Positions 26,501 through 35,500 of a stretch of 64,000 bases of DNA are shown here, piece by piece (within the stretch, counting starts at the first letter, position 1; each line of letters opens with the position of its first letter). Source of the stretch: Dendrophyllia cribrosa (lineage: Eukaryota > Cnidaria > Anthozoa > Scleractinia > Dendrophylliidae). The translations under genes were made by a program, and so were the position numbers. The DNA is taken from positions 19,657,431 through 19,721,430 of the forward strand of contig JAJLRJ010000013.1 of NCBI GenBank assembly GCA_024195265.1, read 5' to 3'. The notes beneath the pieces are model-generated. The model was not told where the DNA came from. It was given only the letters and a program-made list of their open reading frames with translations, and ran no database searches.

Positions 26501-29500
26501 AATGGTACCATGTAAATGTACTGCTGAAAAGGTTTGATTTGAATGGTCACACCATAGGATTTCGTTCACAGACACAAAAGTTAGAACAAATGGTACCATG
26601 CAAACGTACTGCCGAAGAGGTTTAATTTAAATGTTGACACCGTAGGATTTCGTCCACAGACACAAAAGTTAGAACAAATGGTACCATGCAAACGTACTGC
26701 CGAAGAGGTTTAATTTGAATGGTGAAAAATACAAGCTAGAAATGACGCTTATAAGCGAAAGGAATAAATGTTAATAAATGTTTGAAATTGCGTTTTTAAA
26801 TACAGCCAGTGAGGCAGACAATGCTGTCTCTTTTGGGAGTTGATTCCATTGTGCAATAGGGGTGTAACGATTCACATTCCTTGCGATTCGATTCGATTTC
26901 GATTATTGCCTTTCGATTTCAAATATTTCGATTCGATTATGAAATTGTTTCTTGCAGATAGTTTTAGACTTATCTGTTGTACCGTCTTTGGCCGGAAAAC
27001 CATAATATTTCCACACAGCTGATCTAAAATATGCAGGCGGTTTCACGATTGCTTGGGCGATGTTGCAACTCTCGTAAGGTCTCGCACCATTGGTTTGCAA
27101 CCCTTCGAGAGAACAATAGAACAAACAACACAACAATGGACCCTAACCCTAAAAACAACAGCAGCTGTGTTTTACAAGGGGCGATGCCAATGAAAAGAGC
27201 TGCAACCCTACCGGATTGCTTGGTCGTTCGTCGCCATGTTTGAGAATATGGTAAAAGGGCAGCAATTTTACCAGGCAACACAAAACGCCTGCAACTGCTG
27301 CAACTGCAACTACAACTACAAACACCTTTGTTCGTCAATCAAAAACGCAGCTTTTAAAGAGTTCTGAATTCTGATTTCACAATATCATTATAACTCATTG
27401 AGGGCACCCAGGAAAAAGTATGCAAAAATCGAACCTAAATCGAAACGTCGAAGCAAAGAATCGTGATTCGAACCGAATGGTCATAATCGCGATTAATCGA
27501 CAATTCGATTATCGTTACACAACTATTGTGCAATTGTCCTTGGAAAGAAGGATACTTATAGAAGTCCCTTGCGGCTAGGGGTTCAGTATAAGCGTACTCT
27601 TTAGAGTGAGTTGAGTACGAATGACCAACTGGCTGTAGTTTGGTGACCTCGTGAGAGACTAGCCTGTTTCGCATTTTATATAGCATAGATAGCCGTGCTT
27701 TAGTTCGCCTACTTTCTAGTCAGTGTCTTCCATTTTAAGGCTAAAAGTATTTGGGTTACACTATCTTTGCGGTCGAAGCAATTTACGACCCAGCGTGCAG
27801 CTCTCCTTTGAACCATCTCAATCGTGTTAATGTTTTTTTTGCTGTATATGGGTCCCACACAGATGAACAACATTTCAGTGTTGGGCGTACTAAGGCCTAG
27901 TTTGCGTGCTCTAGATGACCGTTAATCAGCCCAATTATATACCTAGAGTCTTCTTATCTTCTGGTCAGCAACAGGAAGGACCGACAGTTCTGGGAACAGG
28001 ACTGTCTTTTAAGTAACAATGCGTGTAAGAAGTAGGCAATGCTCTATTGTTCCGCGGCATTTCGCTTTCCCCACATTTTATTTTTATTTTTTATTTTGTT
28101 GAATATTTATTCAGGAGCATCTGATTAGCATACACAGTTAGTTTAAACAGAGCCCTGACTAAATTAACAATTTAAACAACTAATACTAGATAATACGGTA
28201 CTTTCAAATTTACGGAACTAAAATAGAAATTAATAATTATGAAATATACACAAAGCTAAGGTATTAACATAGAGCGCTTAAGATGGAGTTTCGCCAAGAT
28301 CTTAAATTCCTTGAGGTCAATTGCATTTCGTATTTTAGGGGGCAAGGCATTGAATGCCCGCGCGCCATTGAATCTAAAACTTTCCTGGTATTTGGCAGTT
28401 TTAGCTAAAGGCAAGCGCAATAGGTCACGGTGTCATAGGAATGGAATTGCCCAATTTCGATATATTAAAATTCAAATTGAAAAAAAAGACATCACTACGA
28501 GGCTTAGGGGAATAAACCACATAAATCCCTACTATCATTCCCCTAAGCCTCGTAGTGATGTTTTTTGTTTTAATTTTAATTTTAATATATCGAAATTGGG
28601 CTATTCAGTTAATAAATAAACTGGCGCCAAGTTGTGTAAAGATCGTTTAGGTTTTTTACTGAGAATGCATCAACCTATGGACAACATGTTTTTTAAATAA
28701 AATGTACTGGAAATTTATTTTAAAGTGATGTTTCTTTTGTGCTACAAGATTTCATCCAATCGTGAAACTCCAAAACAATGGAATTTTGGTTGCATTAAAA
28801 CTCAGAATAGTTTTCACTAAAAGGGAATCAATTGGGTGTTTCTTGGTGTTGCGGAAGCCATTGTTGGTTAGCTTTTGTGTTGTGGTTTGGGTGTTATTCA
28901 GTGTCTTTTAAATCTTTTGTTTTACGTCATTTGGTGATCGCACCATCCACAACACCAAGAAACCACCAATCAATAGGCCATTTCCGAGTTGCCTTTAGCC
29001 TCTCTATCAAAGCAAGGCTAGGTGCGAAACGTTTCATATGGACCATTACTTAAATTCAAAGGTCGTACACGTACTCAAATCTAAAGCTCCCTAATGACTC
29101 TGAGAGGGAAAAGGGTTAATGAACAGATTCATGCATTGAAGCAAACAAAAGAATGAACAAACAAACAATAAGCAGTACACACACTGATCTGGGTTTGGCA
29201 TATCTTGTTTGCAGCAAATTACTGACTGCCACGAAGAACTTGATGCCCACCGTGAAATCATAAAAATGATTGACGACCAGATAACACTGCACGAAACATT
29301 CCAGAAAGAAGCTCCTCCTCAAAATAGAGCAATGTAAGTAGCCATGATCAGAGATGTAAAAAAGGGATAATCTTTTAACTGTGAAGACCGGCTTGAGAAG
29401 AACAAAATTTATGAAAAACATCAAATTTCATTGTGTAAAATGCTAAAAACCAAACTGCACCATAAGAAAGAAAGTACTGCTCAGTAGCTTTCATTTGAAT

Positions 29501-32500
29501 GGTCACACTTTAGGATTTCATCCACAGACTCAAAAGTTAGAACCACCTTGTACAGTATAATAAACAGCACCACAGGAAAGTACTGCCCAGTAGCTTTCAT
29601 TTGAATGGTCACACTTTAGGATTTCATCCACAGACTCAAAAGTTAGAACCACCTTGTACAGCATAATAAACAGCACCACAGGAAAGTACTGCTCAGTAGC
29701 TTTCATTTGAATGGTCACACTTTAGTATTTCATCCACAGACTCAAAAGTTAGAACCACCTTGTACAGCATAATAAACAGTACCACAGGAAAGTACTGCTC
29801 AATAGCTTTCATTTGAATGGTCACACTTTAGGATTTCATCCATAGACTCAAAAGTTAGAACCACCTTGTACAGCACAATAAACAGTACCACAGGAAAGTA
29901 CTGCTCAATAGCTTTCATTTGAATGGTCACACTTTAGGATTTCATCCACAGACTCAAAAGTTAGAACCACCTTGTACAGCATAATAAACAGTATCACAGG
30001 GAAGTACTGCTCATTAGCTTTCATTTGAATGGTCACACTTTAGGATTTCATTCACAGACTAAAAAGTTAGAACCACCTTGCACAGCATAATAAACAGTAC
30101 CACAGGAAAGTACTGCTCAATAGCTTTCATTTGAATTGTCACACTTTAGGATTTCATCCACAGACTCAAAAGTTAGAACCACCTTGTACAACATAATAAA
30201 CAGTACCACAGGAAACTATTGCTCAGTAGCTTTCATTTGAATGGTCACGCTTCAGGATTTCGTTCACAGAGCTTATTTTGAGAAGCATAATAAACAGCAG
30301 CACAGGAAAGTCCTGCTCAAGAGCTTTTATTTGAATGGTCACAGTGTAGTAGGTTATTCTTGCCGAGAGCTCGACAACTTTTTATTTATTTATTTATTTA
30401 TTTATTTATGCTACCATTGTTCTTTGTCCCTTTAGACTTCGCCAAAACTATGAATTACTCAAACACAAGAAACAAGAAGCCAATGGAACCTTGATTACGC
30501 TTGAAAGGGAAATTTCAAACAAGATGGAGGAGACACGCACTTTAAACAAGCGCATGAACAGCATTAAACCAGAGATCATAAAGCTACAGAGAACCAAGCA
30601 ACAATATTACCTGTAAGTACTGTTACAACAGTTGTCAATTGAGTGTGGAAAGGAATGTAGCTTTTTCTTTGGTATTTTCATTTCTACGCTTTGCAATTGG
30701 CTAAAATAACTTGCACTACTTTCTTAACTAATCACATAATTATCATAATTTATCACATTAATCACATAATTATCATGATTATACAATAGAGCGGTTTTCA
30801 ATTGAGTATCGAAAATAATTTCGCGATTGCTTTGGTTTTGCATTGCTACACTTTGTGATTGGCTAAAAAATCTCGCGCAACTTTCTCAACCAGTCACAGG
30901 TAAAACCAAAACCAATCGTGACTAATCGTACGCGTGTTCCCGCGCTTGGCGCCGACTACATGTATTAGCTACGAGATATGATTGGTTCATTGGATTGTCT
31001 GCGTCTGTTGTGATTGGTCAAAGTAATAACTTTGGTTTCGGTTTTACTACACTCAATTGAAGACCGCTTTATACTGAATTGTACGCGCATTTTGATTGGT
31101 CATTACCTATATATGATATATTAGAGTGCAGACGCACAGCTTACGTCATGGAGAATTTGTTTTCTCTGTTTCGTCCAACATGGCGTCCAGTTCTAAAGAT
31201 GTGGATCAGATTTTTCCGGAAAGGGCAAGTGAAGGCATCGAAAAAATATTTAGCAGAAGCTATTGACAATTAAGAAAACGACGAAATCAAAGCGAAAAGT
31301 CATTAGACAAACATCCTCGAACAGTCATGATTACAGTCGAGTGCTACGAGGCTAAATATTCCATGCTATTGTGTAAGACAAATAGTTTTCATTTTGCCGA
31401 GCGTCTGTTCAGTTAAAGGTCACAGCATACGTCAAAATGTGGTAAGAACATCAGTGACCAACTCGCCTGCGGCTCATTGGCCACTTTTTTGTTCTTACCA
31501 CATTTTTACGTCATCTGTGAGCTATAACTGAACCGATGCACGGCAAAATTGAATCTATCTGTTAAGTAAAACACAGCCTGGTCGCTACTAATGGCATAGA
31601 AACAGGCAAGAGCATCATTATTTTGTATAATGGTGAAAGAGGAAGAATGAGTTATGGGACTCTTTGTTCCATTCTTGTTGTTCTACAATTTTGCGAGCCT
31701 AAAATCTATCGTTTAATGTCTTGAAAGCTTTATTGATCGTTACCCTTCATTAAGGGGGAAAACAGCGCCTCACTGAAGCGGCAACACTATTGGTCGAGAA
31801 AACAATAGATAAAAAAGCTAAACAATGTCCCTAGCTCGGATAACAACAAAGTCTATTGTTAAAGAAAACAAATGAAATAAGAGGTGCACACAATGTACTG
31901 GGCTACTCAATAGGCCATTTCCGAGTTGTCTTTAGCCTCTCTATCAAAGCGAGGCTAGGTGCGAACCCTTTCATATGAAAATGAGTTTTCATTCACATGC
32001 AAATAAAACTTATTTCCATGTGAATGAAAACTCATTTTCATATGAAAGGTTTAGCACCTAGCCTCGCTTTGAAAGAGAGGCTAAAGGCAACTCGGAAATG
32101 GCCTATTTAAGTCGTTTGTTTATTTGCTTTGGTGTGCAGAGTCCTCACAACAGAAAAGGGAATGGAAATAGAAAATGTCAAGCAGGAAATCGGTGAAGAG
32201 TGAGTAAAACTTTTTTGACACTTTTCTTAGTTTTTTTTTAAAGTTCGTGAAAATATCATCTGTCCAAATGTTATGTGTAGTCTTTGAATCCTGTTTTTTA
32301 ATCTCTTACGTTTTTATTTTCTTCTTCTTGCAGAGGAACTGAAGGACCTGCGGGGTAAGTTTTGTATTTCCCTGCAAGTACTTTTGTGAAACGAAAACGA
32401 AAGTATAGTAAACCCTGCACTGTCTTTAAACGTTTATAACTTAGGAAACATTTCACGTATTACCCACCAAACATCGTGATTTTCTTTTCTGCCTAAATTA

Positions 32501-35500
32501 AGGCGGGGCTCTACCTGAATTTTAAGAGGTTTTAAGAAGGGATAGGAGAAAAAAAATGATTTTTGGAACACCAACAGACAGTTGATACCCACGTAAGAGC
32601 ACCCCAGGTTGCTAGTGGACTAACTTGGTGTTCGTCTATTAATTATTAACTACAAATTCTAATTTTAAAACTTCACTAAATCTTCAATATTTCTTATTTC
32701 TCTAAATTTTACCAATCCTTTGAGAAAAACTATTTCCTCCCCCAAATACCCAAAAATCACCCAAAAATTTACAAAACATCCCACAACATAGATTCATGTA
32801 ATGAGCGAAGGGTTTTTGGATTGCTTGAAACGTGAACGAGATATTTCCATTAAAGCCATGTTAAGTGGCGGAAACATGGCATTCAGGTAGATCCCCGCCT
32901 TAACGCTTTCAAATGGGAAACTTTTAACTTTCTTGTAGTAAACTCTACCTTTTAATTCTCTTGATTCATTTTGATTAGTAATAATAATTATAGTAAGAAT
33001 AATAAAATATTTTTGTAGCGCCATTTCCGTCACCGTCTAATGGCGCTTTACTAATAAGATGAAAATCCAAGATGGCGGCCATTCGAAATGACGCAATTCC
33101 CGCGACATATGACGTCGTTACGTTGTGTCACCTACCTTAACCTTGAAGTTATAGAGGGAGCATAGATTAAAATAGATTTTGACGATTTTATTCCTTCCTT
33201 TTCTGTGTATTTAATCAGTTTTAGAAGTAATGTATCAACGCACTTCGAAGTGTTTGGATATCGTGATGAAACACTCTTTTGAGTGTTTGATATTCTACGC
33301 AAAATTGAAGAAACCGTCATACCACAGACACCTAACACATGTGCACCTTGGTTACCTTTTTTTTACAGTGTCGGTCATCACGATGGCAGCGCTGATGAAG
33401 ACATCTACGATCAGTAAGAACAATTGAATTATTACCTTCCTAGTTTAAAGGGGTTTTGTCACGAGCATGTGGCTTATTTTGTATCAAAACTGTACTAAAA
33501 TTATTGACAAACACATTCAGTCATTCACAAAGAGAGAAAAAACCCCAGGCATTTTTTTTATCGATTTTTAAAAGACAAGAGAGAGAGAGAGTCATCCATT
33601 TCTTATATTTAATTTAATTTAATTAATTCGATACACTAAAAAGTTAGAACCACACCATAATAGCCCTTATCGTAGATGAGTACGCCACGCCAACATATCA
33701 GCGGTTTCTCGCTTTCTTGACCCTATAGTCTCGTTTTGACGTTTACGAGAACCTCTGACGACGATGAGCGTAAACATCAAAACGAGACTATACGGTCAAG
33801 AAAGCGAGAAACCGCTGATATGTTGGCGTGGCGTACTCATCTACGATAAGGGCCATTCTTCATAGCTGACTCTGGGAGTCGAAGAGTCAATGAAAATTTC
33901 TTTTGCGAAAAGATCTGCTTCATTTCATAATTAGGCATTGTTAATTTGACGAAAATGCTTGCTGATCTGTACCGAGCAAAAGATAAAAACTAACAGTTTT
34001 TAATTGTTTAATTGTTGTTTTCTGTGCAGGCCCGAAGTGGATCTCTCTGAATCAAGGTGGTTACGTGGAAAACTTAGCAAGTGAGTCACGCCATGTTACG
34101 TGACCTTAGTCCGTTACGTGACCTTAACATGATAGCGTGACCACAGCTCATTTAGTCTGACCGTTGCATCCTAAGGCGCCATCACACAATGAGCGTTCAT
34201 AGTTCATACTTGCCTACCAGAGATTGCAACGCTTATTTTGGTAGTTTCTTGGTGTTGCGGATGGTGTGTTCACCAAATGACGTGAAACAAAAGATTCAAA
34301 AGACACTGAACAATACCCACACCACAACACAAAAGCTAACCAACAATGGCTTCCGCAACACCAAGAAACACCCCTTATTTTTATGTGTCAAGTCACTTTA
34401 TGATCTTAGGGTGACGGTAAGGTGCTGAAGTCGCGTTCACTACGCTACCATCGTAAGGTTACGCAACAGGACTAATGACAAAATACCGTCACGTTACTGT
34501 GCTGTGCTGGTTGCTTCTTACTTCAGAAACTGCGGATAAATGCTGGCATGAAGTCATTATCCTCGTTAAAATTAATCTGCGATCAAGCGCCTGATCGCAG
34601 TTTACGTTTAAGTAACAATTCGTGTGAGAACTAGGCAATGCTCTATTGTTCCGCGGCATTTCGCTTTCCTCACATAAGATTGTTTAGGTTTTTTTTTTAC
34701 TGAGAATGCATCAACCTATGGACAACATGTTTTTTAAATAAAATGTACTGGAACTTCCTTTTAAAGTGATGTTTCTCCAAAACAATGGCCAAGAAAGGCT
34801 TCTAATTTTACATGTTTCCCACATAGAATTTTGGTTGCATTAAAACTCGGAATAGTTTTCACCAAAAGGGAATTAATTAGTAAACTAGAGAGAAATAAAT
34901 GCATTACCTGGTTAAGTTATGGTAGATTTTCACGTTTTAGCCAATGAGATGGACGGTTTGAACAATATCACAATTGACACCTTTCTGCATTCCTTGCCGT
35001 TAGGTTGCCTATTTCTTACTAGGACTTTTACATAAATAATGCATCTTTTTCTTCACTATTCAACAGAGATGAAGCTAAAGAACTCTTAGAAGACAAAGTC
35101 AATGGTACTTTCGTTATTAGAGAAAGCGCGACAAGAGCAGGCGAATATGCTCTCGCCCTTAAGTAAGTAGATTGCCCTTGTTATGATTGTTTCTCATTGA
35201 ACATCATTAAGTGCCGAAATTCAAAATTCAAGAGAAATTCAAAATTTCGTTTTGCAAAATACTGTAAAACACCGCAGTATAAACAAAGGAAATTAATAGT
35301 TTCAGCACAGTGGTGGATTGATTTTAAACAAAGATGACCTTTGTTTTCGGATTTCCGTTGGTGAAACGTAAGTTATACTAATAATAGGTCTCATAAAGCG
35401 GTTTTCTATTGAGTGTCGTGAAACCGAAACAAAAGCTCACTCTGGCCAATCACAACATAGGAAGACAATCCAATGAACCAATCAGAACTCGAAGCAAACA

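Larger units (their letters stand above)
28010..28832 (+). repeat. about 415-bp dispersed repeat family R, split copy
   Basis: 28010-28078 (AGGCAATGCTCTATTGTTCC, GCATTTCGCTTTCC) and 28645-28832 (GAATGCATCAACCTATGGAC...) are the two halves of a repeat that is continuous at 34611-35025 and, inverted, at 48622-49060. The halves are separated by a LINE insertion (28081-28640), and the end is cut by a MITE at 28834. Confidence 0.85.
25573..32199 (+). other. inter-SH2 coiled coil (p110-binding) of PIK3R
   Basis: Exons 25573-25725, 29215-29333, 30436-30612 and 32140-32199 give a long heptad-rich helix pair. The most conserved block is [20 protein letters not shown], the p110 C2-contact segment of p85. 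The Asn equivalent to human p85alpha Asn564 is kept. The position equivalent to Asp560 reads Asn. The intron after the first of these exons holds the 88-bp satellite, a hAT element and nested LINE/MITE insertions. Confidence 0.93.
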
